Shown in pieces: positions 1-8,568 of a stretch of 64,000 nucleotides of DNA. Every line of letters starts with the position of its first letter. Within the stretch, counting starts at the first letter, position 1. This DNA is from Cupriavidus taiwanensis LMG 19424 (lineage in GTDB: Bacteria; Pseudomonadota; Gammaproteobacteria; Burkholderiales; Burkholderiaceae). Location of the stretch: assembly GCF_000069785.1 (NCBI RefSeq), contig NC_010530.1:1234001-1298000 (forward strand). The letters run 5' to 3'. The position numbers and the translations under genes are program-made. The notes below the pieces were generated by a model that was given only the letters and a program-made list of their open reading frames with translations, made no database searches and was not told the origin of the DNA.

Positions 1-128
1 TACACCGTCGCCATCGCCCAGTACGGCCGCGCCAGGCCCAGCGCCAGCGCAAGGTAAAGCGCGAGCATGGCGGCAGCGAATGCCTTCAGCGAAAACAGCC
101 ACTGTCGTGCATTCGGCCAGCTAGCCAT
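1..128 (-). CDS. FUSC-family inner-membrane efflux protein, N-terminal fragment
   Basis: Only the first 42 codons are inside the window, starting at the ATG complementary to 126-128; the gene continues past base 1. The fragment opens MASWPNARQWLFSLK, followed by a hydrophobic segment and then ARPYWAMATV. From memory this is the typical start of FUSC proteins (fusaric-acid resistance / AaeB-like aromatic-acid efflux), where a short amphipathic N-terminus precedes the first transmembrane helix. Such proteins export aromatic carboxylates across the inner membrane, often with HlyD-type partners. It is transcribed divergently from the LysR gene at 326, the usual layout for an aromatic-acid efflux operon and its regulator. 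The substrate cannot be told from this fragment. Confidence 0.7.
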   Translation of the reverse strand, partial: MASWPNARQWLFSLKAFAAAMLALYLALALGLARPYWAMATV

Positions 129-325
129 GGAGCGGGGTCTTGAAGGGAAGGTTGGGGGCGCGTGCCGCCGCCTGCCGCTCCGCGCTTCATTGGGGGCGCG
201 GTTTGGGCAGGGGCGGCATGTTGGGAGCGAAGTGTAGCGCCCCCTTTCGCATTCCATTCATGATTTAATATTGGCTTTCCCATTCGCGTTATTCATGGAG
301 CGGCGGGCCCGCCCTCCACGCCAAC

Positions 326-1231
326 ATGCCCATCGATATCCGCGCACTGCGTTATTTCGTCGAGACTGCGCGGCTGCGCAGCTTTACCCAGGCCGCCTCG
401 TCGCTGTTCGTGACCCAGTCCACCATCAGCAAGATGGTCCGGCAACTCGAGGATGAAATCGGCCAGCCGCTGCTGATCCGCGAAGGCAAGAGCGTGCGCC
501 TGACCGATGTGGGCCGCGTGGTGTACGAGCGCGGCCAGGAGGCGCTGGGCGTGGTGCACCGGCTGACGCTGGAGGTCTCCGACCTGTCTTCGCTGGGGCG
601 GGGGCAGTTGACGGTCGGCATCCCGCCGATGGTCAACCTGTTTTTCTCGCCGGCGGTCAGCGCGTTCCGGCAGCGCTATCCCAACCTGTCACTGACGCTG
701 GACGAGCACGGCGGGCAGGTGGTGGAACAACTGGTGGCCAGCGGCGAGCTCGAGGTGGGCGCCACCGTGCTGCCCGGAGACAGCGGCCTGTCGCTGGAAA
801 CGCGCCAGTTCGGCCGCTATCCGATCTGGGCGGTGGGGCCGCGCAAGGCGGCCTGGGCGCGCGGGCGCACCGTGTCGCTGGCGGCGCTGCGCGACGAGCC
901 GCTGGTGATGCTGACCGAAGATTTTTCGCTGACGCGCAAGCTGCGGCAGGCCTTTCTGGAAGCCCGCATCGAGCCGCGCGTGGTGGCGCGCAGCGGGCAC
1001 TGGGACTTCCTGGCGTCGATGGCGGCGGCGGGGCTGGGCACCACCTTCCTGCCCCAGCCGCTGGCCGAGCGCCTGCAGGCGCAGGACACGCTGGCCATGG
1101 CGCGCCTGACCGAACCCGCGGTGGACTGGACCATGGCCCATATCTGGTCGCCGGGGCGCTACCTGTCGCACGCCGCGCGGGCGTGGCTCGCGGTATGCGA
1201 AGAGGTACTGGGGACCGGGCGAGCGGGCTGA
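326..1231 (+). CDS. LysR-family transcriptional regulator
   Basis: This is a 301-residue protein of normal LysR length. An N-terminal winged helix-turn-helix lies in roughly residues 5-65 (ALRYFVETARLRSFTQAA, then STISKMVRQLEDE), followed by a periplasmic-binding-protein-like effector domain from about residue 90. It diverges from the FUSC efflux gene with a 197-bp region between them. That region includes an AT-rich stretch around 258-295 where LysR proteins usually bind. The arrangement suggests it controls the efflux gene in response to an aromatic acid or related effector; the effector is not identifiable. No strong ribosome binding site precedes the ATG, but the start gives the canonical LysR N-terminus. 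Confidence 0.88.
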   Translation: MPIDIRALRYFVETARLRSFTQAASSLFVTQSTISKMVRQLEDEIGQPLLIREGKSVRLTDVGRVVYERGQEALGVVHRLTLEVSDLSSLGRGQLTVGIPPMVNLFFSPAVSAFRQRYPNLSLTLDEHGGQVVEQLVASGELEVGATVLPGDSGLSLETRQFGRYPIWAVGPRKAAWARGRTVSLAALRDEPLVMLTEDFSLTRKLRQAFLEARIEPRVVARSGHWDFLASMAAAGLGTTFLPQPLAERLQAQDTLAMARLTEPAVDWTMAHIWSPGRYLSHAARAWLAVCEEVLGTGRAG

Positions 1232-1241
1232 GTCCGCCGGC

Positions 1242-1820
1242 TCACTTGCCGCGGCACTGGTCGGGCGGGATGTCGAGCAACACCAGCGGCTTCTGTCCGG
1301 CCGCATAGTGATAGCGCAGCCGGATTCCGAGCTTGCCCAGCACCGGCACATCCGGGTTGCGGCAGATGCCACGCTCCAGGATGGGCTTGGCGGTGGCCAT
1401 GAAATCACGGGTATCGTCGCGGCTCGCATCGATGCCGGAGACCTTCAGGTGAAAGTCGACGATCTTGCCCGGCCGCGCCACGCAGCCGTCAAAGCGCGTG
1501 GTGTCGTCGAGATCGACCGGGCCGGCGCGCATCAGCTCCTGGCAGGCCAGGCGCAGTTGCCGGTCGGCGTCGCCGGTGGTCAGGCGGGTGACGCCGTGCA
1601 TGCCGGTCGGCTTGCCGCGCACGGTGCCCAGCAGCAGCGTGGCCAGCTCGGACAGCGGCGGCGCGGCCACGGTCGCGGCCTGTGTGGCGGCTTGTGTGGC
1701 GGATGGTGTGGCGGGAAGAGCAAGTGTCGTGGCCAGCAACGACAGGTGGACGGCGGTGCGGCGCCAGCGGCAGAGAGCGGGGACGGGAACGGCGTGGACG
1801 GCGGCGGGGTCAGGGGGCAT
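1242..1820 (-). CDS. Small exported protein of unknown function
   Basis: A 192-residue protein of no recognised family. Residues 1-45 form a basic then hydrophobic stretch (LSLLATTLALPAT, then an ATQAATQAAT repeat), consistent with a Sec signal peptide preceded by an over-long N-terminus. The true start may therefore be downstream of the first ATG. The mature part has three or four cysteines (CQEL, GCVARPG, GICRNPD, DQCRGK) that could form disulfides in the periplasm. The gene converges on the LysR gene, 10 bp from its stop, and has no operon partner. A role cannot be assigned. The 270 bp upstream, up to the P450 gene, show no convincing gene. Confidence 0.6.
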   Translation of the reverse strand: MPPDPAAVHAVPVPALCRWRRTAVHLSLLATTLALPATPSATQAATQAATVAAPPLSELATLLLGTVRGKPTGMHGVTRLTTGDADRQLRLACQELMRAGPVDLDDTTRFDGCVARPGKIVDFHLKVSGIDASRDDTRDFMATAKPILERGICRNPDVPVLGKLGIRLRYHYAAGQKPLVLLDIPPDQCRGK

Positions 1821-2090
1821 GACGCAGACAGTACGGGGGCGGCGGTTGCGCTGCTACTTTAGCCCTGTGTCCTTGTGGCCGTTGTCAGGCGTTGTCCTAC
1901 GCCGCAACGTGGGCTTGCCGTGGCGGGCCTGGTCTGGCATGGCAGCGTTAGACTCGCGGCTTGATCAGCCGGCGTGCCGCCGGAGTCCTTCCAGGCGCTG
2001 GCGTTCGACGGCGCCTGCCTGGTCGGAACCGTCAGTTACCACGGCGAGTTACCACGACGCCTTCAACGCCACGGCCTGAGGCCGGCGCGC

Positions 2091-4430
2091 TCAGAGTTCC
2101 AGCACCAGGCGGCCGCCGCCACAGGCGCGCGAGCAGCACGCCATCATGCGGTGGTTGGCGTCGCGCTCGGCGCGCGTCAGCACCACGTCGCGGTGGTCGA
2201 CCTGGCCGGCCAGCACGCGCACCTCGCATGAGCCGCACAGGCCTTCCTCGCAGTCGCTCTGCACGTCGATATTGGCGCCGCGCAGCGCGCCCAGCAGCGT
2301 CTGCCCCGCCGGCACTTCCAGCACCAGGCCGGAATCCTTCAGCTCCACGGTGAAGGCCTGTTCCTTCGACGCATCCAGGGAGCCCAGCCGCGAGACGAAA
2401 TGCTCCACGCGCAGCGCGTCCGCCGGCCACGCCATGCAGCATTCGGCCAGCGCATCCAGCAGCCGCTGCGGGCCGCAGGCATAGATCTGGGTGTCCGCGT
2501 CAGGCTGCCCCAGCAGCTTGCCGAAGTTGGCACGCCGGCCTTCGTTACTGGCATGGACATGCAGGCGCGCGCCGTGCAGCGCCTGCAGTTCGTCCAGCAT
2601 GGCCATGGCCTGGCGTGAACGCCCGCAGTAATGGAAGGTGTAGTCGATGCCAAGCGCGCGGGCACGGCGCGCCATCGCGCTCACCGGCGTGATGCCGATG
2701 CCGCCGGCGATGAAGATGGCCCGCCGGCATTGTTCGTCGAAGCGGAAATGGTTGCGCGGTCCGCGGATGCGCAGGCGGTCGCCGGCCCTGACGTGGTCGT
2801 GGACCCAGGCGGAGCCCCCGCGGCTGGCGGGATCGCGCAGTACCGCGATCTCCAGCGCCGCGGCGTCGTCCGGATCCCCGCACAGCGAATACTGGCGCGA
2901 CAGCCCGGTGTCGCCGCATTCCACGTCGATATGCGAGCCCGGCGCCCAGCGCGGCAGCGGCTTGCCGTCCGGCGCGGCCAGCCGCAGCCGGAGCACGCCG
3001 TCGGCGGCGGGCGTGGCGCGCTCGACCACCACCGTGCGGGCGATGGTGTGCGCCGACGGCTCGCCGATGCGCACCGGCTGGCGCACTGCCAGCAGGGCGG
3101 GGTCGCGGCGCTCGGGGTTCTGCGCGGGATCCCATTCCACCAGCAGGTGCTCCGGGCCGCGGAACGAGGTGTTGGGCACGTAGGTGAAGGTCTGCTCGGC
3201 CAGCCGCATATGCGGCAGCCTGCGCGTCAACTCTTCCAGGAAGACCTGCATTTCCATGCGCGCCAGGTTCTTGCCCATGCACTGGTGCGAGCCGTAGCCG
3301 AACGTCAGCTGCTCGCTGGCGTTGTCGCGGCGGATGTCGAACAGGTCGGCATCGGCGAAATGGCGCTCGTCATGGTTGGCCGACGAGGTCACGATCAATA
3401 GCTTGCTGCCCGCCGGCAGGCGGATGCCGCCGACTTCGGCGTCGCGCGTGACCAGCCTGCGCCACGCCGCGACAGAGCCGTTGTGCCGCAGGCACTCCTC
3501 GACCGCATTGGGGATCAGCGCCGGGTCTTCGCAGAGCTCGCGCCACGCGTCGGGATGCTGCAGCAACAGCTTGATGGCGTTGGCCGAGGCATTGGCGGTG
3601 GTCTCGTGCGCGGCGACGATGCCCGCCATCATCATCGAATGCAGGTAGGAGTCCGTCACCACCTCGGGCAGCTCCTTCTGCTTGCGCAGCCCGTACTGCA
3701 TCCAGCCGGGGCCGGACGGGTCTTCGCGCATCTTGTCGAGGATGCGGCCGGCCAGCTGCCAGAAGTTGCCCACGGCGTGCGCCACCGCGACCTGTTCCTC
3801 CGGCTTCGGCCGGCCCCAGGTATTGACGGTATGGGCGATGGAGTACTGCCGCAGCAGGTCCATGTCTTCTTCGGGAACGCCCAGGAAGTGCAGCGCCACC
3901 GTCAGCGGCACCTCCCACAGCATCTGGTCGACCAGGTCGGCGCGGCCATCGTCGATAAAGCGGTCGACATACTCGCGCGTGAGGCGCCGCACCAGCGGCT
4001 CGTGGTGCGCCAGTTCGGCAGGCGTGAACGGCGCCATCAGCGCACGCCGGCGCGGCATGTGGGCGGGCTCGTCCTCGTTGACCAGCGTGCGGTTCATGGC
4101 GTAGCCATAACTGGCCAGCACGGCGTTGGCCTCGTCGCCGGTGGGCGTGATCTTCTCAAGCGCAATCGACGGGCTGAAGGTCAGGTTGTCGCGGAAGATG
4201 GCCTTGATGTCGTCGTAGCGCGTGACCACCCAGTAGCCCAGCTGCGGGCTGTAGAACACCGGCTCCTGCTCGCGCGACCAGCGCACGTATTCGGGCGGAT
4301 CCTGCTGGTAGCCGTCGCCGAAGGGGTCGAACTGCGCCGCGTTGTGGCTGACCGGGCAGCCGTTGGGCGCGGTGAGCATACTGTGGTCGATCGGGCAGCC
4401 GCGTGCGGCGCCGGGCGAGGGGGTGGTCAT
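2091..4430 (-). CDS. Self-sufficient cytochrome P450 fused to a phthalate-dioxygenase-type reductase (CYP116B-like)
   Basis: A 779-residue fusion, the usual CYP116B length. Residues 1-440 are the P450: I-helix oxygen-activation motif AHETT (274-278), an ExxR segment near residue 320, and the heme loop FGYGSHQCMG with the axial thiolate at Cys384. Residues about 455-690 are a ferredoxin-reductase-like part with the flavin motif RQYSLCG near 513 and the nucleotide motif GGIGITP near 590. The C-terminal plant-type [2Fe-2S] domain has Cys727, Cys732, Cys735 and about Cys765. It should pass electrons from NAD(P)H through FMN and Fe-S to the heme in one chain, hydroxylating or dealkylating a small, often aromatic, substrate. 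The ATG at 4430 gives the family N-terminus. The reading frame stays open far upstream, but that part overlaps the binding-protein gene out of frame. It lies 86 bp downstream of that gene, probably in one operon. Confidence 0.93.
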   Translation of the reverse strand: MTTPSPGAARGCPIDHSMLTAPNGCPVSHNAAQFDPFGDGYQQDPPEYVRWSREQEPVFYSPQLGYWVVTRYDDIKAIFRDNLTFSPSIALEKITPTGDEANAVLASYGYAMNRTLVNEDEPAHMPRRRALMAPFTPAELAHHEPLVRRLTREYVDRFIDDGRADLVDQMLWEVPLTVALHFLGVPEEDMDLLRQYSIAHTVNTWGRPKPEEQVAVAHAVGNFWQLAGRILDKMREDPSGPGWMQYGLRKQKELPEVVTDSYLHSMMMAGIVAAHETTANASANAIKLLLQHPDAWRELCEDPALIPNAVEECLRHNGSVAAWRRLVTRDAEVGGIRLPAGSKLLIVTSSANHDERHFADADLFDIRRDNASEQLTFGYGSHQCMGKNLARMEMQVFLEELTRRLPHMRLAEQTFTYVPNTSFRGPEHLLVEWDPAQNPERRDPALLAVRQPVRIGEPSAHTIARTVVVERATPAADGVLRLRLAAPDGKPLPRWAPGSHIDVECGDTGLSRQYSLCGDPDDAAALEIAVLRDPASRGGSAWVHDHVRAGDRLRIRGPRNHFRFDEQCRRAIFIAGGIGITPVSAMARRARALGIDYTFHYCGRSRQAMAMLDELQALHGARLHVHASNEGRRANFGKLLGQPDADTQIYACGPQRLLDALAECCMAWPADALRVEHFVSRLGSLDASKEQAFTVELKDSGLVLEVPAGQTLLGALRGANIDVQSDCEEGLCGSCEVRVLAGQVDHRDVVLTRAERDANHRMMACCSRACGGGRLVLEL

Positions 4431-4516
4431 GCTACGTACTCCTGGCAGACTTCGAAGCCTGGCAAAAAACGCTGCCGCCCGGGCGCGCCGGACGGCCAGC
4501 GGTGTTGCGGCCGGAC

Positions 4517-5506
4517 TCAGTTGTCCAGCGTGATCTTCAGGTCGCGAATCAGCTTGGTCCAGCGGCCGGACTCGCTGCGCAGCAGCTCGCTGAACTGCGC
4601 CGGCGTGTTGCCCACGGGCTCGACGCCAAAGTCCACCAGCCGCTTGTTGACCGCCGGCTCGCGGATGGCCGCGACCACGTCCTTGTTCAGCGTGTTGATC
4701 ACCTCCGGCGGGGTGCCGGCCGGCACCACCATGCCGACCAGCGCGGCGGCTTCGACGCGCGGAAAGCCCAGCTCGGCGAAGGTCGGCACGTCGGGCAGCT
4801 GCGGCAGGCGGGTGGCATTGGCCACGGCCAGCGGGCGCACCTTGCCGCCCTTGATGAAGCCGGCGCCGGCGGCGTAGTCGACCATCATCGCGGCGACCTG
4901 GCCGGCGGCCACGTCGGACAGCGCCGGCGCGGCGCCACGGTACGGGGCATGCGTCATGGACAGGCCGGTTTCCACCTTCAGCAGTTCCATTGCCAGGTGG
5001 TGCGGGCTGCCCGCGCCGGCCGATCCGTAGTTGATGCCGCCCTGCGTGGCCTTGGCCTGCGCGATGAACTCCTTGGCGCTCTTCGCCGGGCTGGCGGCGC
5101 CCACCACCAGGATCATCGGGAAGCGTCCCAGCAGCGTCACCGGCGCCAGGTCCTTGCCGGGATGGTATGACAGCGACTTGTACAGCACGGGATTGAACAC
5201 CAGCGTGCCGTTGTCGGCAGACAGCACGGTATAGCCGTCGGCGGCGGCGCGCGCGGTCTCGGCCGCGCCGATGGCGGTATTGCCGCCGGGCTTGTTGTCC
5301 ACCACCACCGGTTGCCCGACCTTGGCCGACAGGCCCTGGCCGATGGTGCGTGCCAGGAAATCGGAGCCGCCGCCGGCGGCGTACGGGACGATCCAGCGGA
5401 TCGGCTTGGCGGGATAGGGATCCGCGGCGTGAGCCGGTGCCAGCACCGGCAGGGTCAGCGCGCCGATGGCGAGGCGCACGGCAAGGGCAAGGTGGGGGCG
5501 GGGCAT
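4517..5506 (-). CDS. Bug/TctC-family periplasmic solute-binding protein
   Basis: A 329-residue protein with a Sec signal peptide (hydrophobic residues 8-27 ending APAHA-A) and a Bug-family body: KPIRWIVPYAAGGGSD near the start, VVVDNKPGGNTAIGA around residues 67-82, and the C-terminal WTKLIRDLKITLDN. Bug proteins bind small carboxylates in the periplasm. Many, like this one, have no TctAB membrane partner nearby and may act as sensors or orphan binders. It is the first gene of a probable two-gene operon with the P450 and diverges from an IclR regulator. That context suggests uptake or sensing of the compound the P450 attacks. The ligand is unknown. Confidence 0.9.
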   Translation of the reverse strand: MPRPHLALAVRLAIGALTLPVLAPAHAADPYPAKPIRWIVPYAAGGGSDFLARTIGQGLSAKVGQPVVVDNKPGGNTAIGAAETARAAADGYTVLSADNGTLVFNPVLYKSLSYHPGKDLAPVTLLGRFPMILVVGAASPAKSAKEFIAQAKATQGGINYGSAGAGSPHHLAMELLKVETGLSMTHAPYRGAAPALSDVAAGQVAAMMVDYAAGAGFIKGGKVRPLAVANATRLPQLPDVPTFAELGFPRVEAAALVGMVVPAGTPPEVINTLNKDVVAAIREPAVNKRLVDFGVEPVGNTPAQFSELLRSESGRWTKLIRDLKITLDN

Positions 5507-5554
5507 GTTGTCTCCTGAAGGATGAACCGGGATCCTGGCCCGGTGTTTTCTGTT

Positions 5555-5583
5555 TTGCGTAAATCATATACGCATTGCGTAAT
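5555..5583. promoter_or_regulatory. Candidate IclR operator: two TTGCGTAA repeats
   Basis: In the divergent region, TTGCGTAA occurs at 5555-5562 and again at 5575-5582, exactly 20 bp apart, about two helical turns. The first copy also forms an inverted repeat GCGTA (5557-5561) / TACGC (5569-5573). The block lies 49 bp before the Bug gene and about 100 bp before the IclR gene. This fits a site for the adjacent IclR protein controlling both directions. Assignment to IclR is inference. Confidence 0.5.
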
Positions 5584-5683
5584 GATTGAATGCGGGTTAA
5601 CCTTGAACAGGCCGCACGTGACGGTGTGGCATCGTCCGCTGTCGCCGTGAACCCCCGCACGCTTCGCGTAGCTCCGTCCCGCC

Positions 5684-6514
5684 ATGCCCGGATCCAAAGC
5701 CTCTGCCCCCGTCATCGAAACCGCCACGACGCGCACCCGCGAACGGCGCCAGCGCGTGCAGTCGGCCGTCACCGGCATGGCCGTATTGAAGGGCCTGGCC
5801 CGGCTCGGCGGACGCGCCAGCCTGACTGCGCTGGCCGCCCATATCGACGAAAGTCCGGCCAAGGTGCACCGCTACCTGGTCAGCCTGGTGGAAGAAGGCC
5901 TGGTGGCGCAGGAACCGGGCACGCAGCAGTACCACCTTGGCTTCGAGGCATTGCAGATCGGCATGGCCGCGATGCGCCAGGCCGACCCGATCCGGCTGGC
6001 CGAAGCCTCGCTGGTGCGCCTGCGCGAGACCCTGGAGGTGACCTGCTTTGTCGCGGTGATGGGCAACAAGGGCCCCACCATCATGCGCTTCGAGGAACCA
6101 GGACTGCCGGTGACGGTGAACGTGCGCGCGGGCTCGGTGATGCCGCTGCTGTGGTCCGCCACCGGGCGCGTGTTCCTGGGCCTGCTCGATGAAAACGGCG
6201 TACACGCGCAGGCCAGGGAAGAGCTGGCGGCGGCCAGCCCGGCGCGGCTGGCGCAGCTCGATGCCAGCGACCCCATCGGCGCGTTGCGCCGCGCGGTGCA
6301 GGCCGACGACTGCGCCTGGGTGCGCGACACCAACCTGACCGGCATCAGCGCGGTGGCGGCGCCGGTGCGCGACTACACCGGGCGTGTGTGCGCGGTGCTG
6401 ACCGCGCTCGGCGCCACGGGCGGCTTCGACCCCGCCATCGACGGGCCCATCGGCAGCGCCGTGCGGCGCGAGGCGCGCGCGGTCAGCGCGGCACTGGGGT
6501 TCAACCCGGCGTGA
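5684..6514 (+). CDS. IclR-family transcriptional regulator
   Basis: A 276-residue protein. The N-terminal winged helix-turn-helix spans about residues 28-90 (AVLKGLARLGGRASLTALA, then SPAKVHRYLVSLVEEGLV), followed by an IclR effector-binding GAF-like domain (about 100-270). IclR proteins usually control aromatic or carboxylate catabolic operons, as activators or repressors depending on ligand. It is divergent from the Bug-P450 pair and the intergenic repeat pair is a plausible binding site, so it probably senses the substrate or a product of that pathway. The residues before the helix-turn-helix are unusually long and Thr/Arg-rich, so a downstream start cannot be excluded. Confidence 0.9.
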   Translation: MPGSKASAPVIETATTRTRERRQRVQSAVTGMAVLKGLARLGGRASLTALAAHIDESPAKVHRYLVSLVEEGLVAQEPGTQQYHLGFEALQIGMAAMRQADPIRLAEASLVRLRETLEVTCFVAVMGNKGPTIMRFEEPGLPVTVNVRAGSVMPLLWSATGRVFLGLLDENGVHAQAREELAAASPARLAQLDASDPIGALRRAVQADDCAWVRDTNLTGISAVAAPVRDYTGRVCAVLTALGATGGFDPAIDGPIGSAVRREARAVSAALGFNPA

Positions 6515-6592
6515 CGCCGGCCGCCGGCGCATCCGGGCGCAACGCAGGACAGGCGCTCGGCACCTCCGCGTTGATGCACTCCGGCTGGCCGG

Positions 6593-7810
6593 TCACGCGA
6601 CCTCGCGCAGCGCCGTCCGGCGCGGCACGGCCGCCTCGCCGGCAGGCCGCAGCGACGGATAACCCGCCGCAAATACCAGCCGCCCGGCCGACCACGTGTG
6701 CGTGACCATCGGCTGGCCTGCCACCTCGGAAACCGCAATCACGTCGGCGCGCAGGCCCGGCGCCAGGCGGCCGCGGTCGGCCAGTTGGCAGGCATCGGCG
6801 GGGTGGGCGGTGACCAGCGCCAGCGCCTGGTTCAGCGGCAGCCCGGCCTGGCGCCCGGCGGCATACGTGGCGGCGATCAGGGTGGACGGCTGGTAGTCCG
6901 AGCACAGGATGGTGCCGGCGCCGGCCCGGATCGCGTCGATGGCGCGCATCGATCCGCTCTGGCTCTTGCCGCGCAGCACGTTGGGCGCGCCCAGGATGGT
7001 CGGCAGCGCACGGGCGCAGGCGGCCTGCGCGGTCTCCAGGTTGATCGGGAACTCGCTCATGCGCACGCCCAGCGCATGCATGGCGGCGATGCGCTGCGGC
7101 GAGTCGTCGTCGTGGCTGGCAGTGGGAATGCCCAGCGCGTGCGCCGCCGCCACCAGCCGGTTGACGCGCTCGTGCGCGCCCTCCATCGCGGCGGCCTTCT
7201 TGCGGGCGGCATCCGCGGCCGCGTCGCGGCTCATGCCGTGGTTGCCCATCATGTAGGCCAGGTAGGCGTCCATGGTCTTGAACTGGCCCTGGCCGGGCGA
7301 GTGGTCCATCACCGAGAGCAGGTCGACCACGCCTTCTGCCATCAGCGCTTCCAGCACTGGCACGGCGCCGGCGTCGGCCACTTCGTAGCGGCAGTGGACG
7401 CGGTTGTCGACCAGGCTGTGTTCGCGGTAGGCGGCGATCGTGCGCACCACCGTGGCCGCGGTGTCGACGTTGCGCACGCCGAACTGGTTGCCGGCGAACG
7501 ACAGCGCGTGATAGGGCGTGGTGATGCCGGCCGCGGCGTTGCGGCGGTCGACCTGCGCCACGGCGAAGTCCAGCGGAAACAGCACGCTGGCGCGCGGCTC
7601 CACCTCTTTCTCGATGGCATCGCAATGCACGTCCACCAGGCCGGGCATCACGGTGTGGCCATGCAGTTCAACCACGGCGGCGTGCGCGGGCACGGCCGCG
7701 GGCGCCGGCTCGATCGCCGCGATGCGGCCATCCTCGATCAGCAGCGCGCTGTCATGCAGCACGCGGTCCGGCAGCACCAGGGTGGCGTGGGTCAGGTAGG
7801 TCGCAGGCAT
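6593..7810 (-). CDS. phnM: PhnM, alpha-D-ribose 1-methylphosphonate 5-triphosphate diphosphatase
   Basis: A 405-residue amidohydrolase-superfamily protein. The metal-binding HxD-type motif is in the PGLVDVHCDAIEKE segment (about residues 56-69), and further ligand regions include MDHSPGQGQ and the SHDDDS histidine. PhnM removes pyrophosphate from the triphosphate made by the PhnGHIL complex, giving the monophosphate that PhnJ cleaves. It is the last gene of the leftward phnGHIJKLM operon, 27 bp after phnL. Length and the order with phnJKL make the call secure. It is cytoplasmic, with no signal peptide. Confidence 0.95.
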   Translation of the reverse strand: MPATYLTHATLVLPDRVLHDSALLIEDGRIAAIEPAPAAVPAHAAVVELHGHTVMPGLVDVHCDAIEKEVEPRASVLFPLDFAVAQVDRRNAAAGITTPYHALSFAGNQFGVRNVDTAATVVRTIAAYREHSLVDNRVHCRYEVADAGAVPVLEALMAEGVVDLLSVMDHSPGQGQFKTMDAYLAYMMGNHGMSRDAAADAARKKAAAMEGAHERVNRLVAAAHALGIPTASHDDDSPQRIAAMHALGVRMSEFPINLETAQAACARALPTILGAPNVLRGKSQSGSMRAIDAIRAGAGTILCSDYQPSTLIAATYAAGRQAGLPLNQALALVTAHPADACQLADRGRLAPGLRADVIAVSEVAGQPMVTHTWSAGRLVFAAGYPSLRPAGEAAVPRRTALREVA

Positions 7811-7837
7811 GTCTGGCTCCGTTCGGGGCGGTTCGGT

Positions 7838-8563
7838 TCAGGCGAGGGCGGTGGCGGGTTGCAGCGGCAGCAGGCGCGTGGCGACGGCATCGCGCACGGC
7901 TTCGTCGTGGAAGATGCCGATCAGCGCGCGGCCCTCGGCCAGCGCGTCGCGGATCAGCGCGACCACCACGGCGCGGTTTTCGGGGTCCAGCGAGGCGGTG
8001 GGCTCGTCCAGCAGCAGGATCGGATGGCCGCCGATCAGGCCGCGCGCGATATTGACGCGCTGCTGTTCGCCGCCGGAGAAGGTGGCCGGCGGCAAGTCCC
8101 ACAGCCGGCGCGGCAGGTTCAACCGCGCCAGCAGTTCGGCCGCGCGGGTGCGCGCCTCGTCCTGGCTGGCGCCGCGCTGCCGCAGCGGATCGGCCACCAC
8201 GTCGAGCGCGCCCACGCGCGGGATCGCGCGCAGGAACTGGCTGACATAGCCGATCACGTCGCGGCGCAGCTGCAGCACACGCTGTTCGCTGGCGTCGACC
8301 AGCTCGACCCAGGGAGCGCCGTCGGCGCTGGTATTGCGCAACCGGATGCTGCCTTCGGTGGCGAGGTAGTTGCCGTACAGGCAGCGCAGCAGCGTGCTCT
8401 TGCCGGTGCCGGACGGTCCGGACAGCACCAGGCATTCGCCGCGCGCGGCATCGAAATCGATCGCGCGCAACACCGGCAGCCGGATGCCGCCCTGGTTGTG
8501 CAACGTAAACATCTTGCCGAGGCCGCGCACCTCGACCAGCTTCTGTGGTTGTTCTGCGTGCAT
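7838..8563 (-). CDS. phnL: PhnL, ATP-binding subunit of the C-P lyase complex
   Basis: A 241-residue ABC-type ATPase: Walker A GPSGTGKST (49-57), signature FSGGEQQR and Walker B ILLLDEPTAS. PhnL is not a transporter ATPase; it associates with the PhnGHIJK core and is needed to make 5-triphosphoribosyl-1-phosphonates. The ATG at 8563 follows the phnK stop by 5 bp and gives the normal PhnL N-terminus. A longer open frame upstream only overlaps phnK. It lies between phnK and phnM in the standard order. Confidence 0.94.
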   Translation of the reverse strand: MHAEQPQKLVEVRGLGKMFTLHNQGGIRLPVLRAIDFDAARGECLVLSGPSGTGKSTLLRCLYGNYLATEGSIRLRNTSADGAPWVELVDASEQRVLQLRRDVIGYVSQFLRAIPRVGALDVVADPLRQRGASQDEARTRAAELLARLNLPRRLWDLPPATFSGGEQQRVNIARGLIGGHPILLLDEPTASLDPENRAVVVALIRDALAEGRALIGIFHDEAVRDAVATRLLPLQPATALA

Positions 8564-8568
8564 CGTGC

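Noticed and set aside
4431..5660. A very long minus-strand frame extends the P450 by about 400 residues upstream
   Set aside because: The extra part overlaps the Bug gene in another frame, is Arg/Gly-rich and resembles no domain; CYP116B proteins start at the ATG at 4430.
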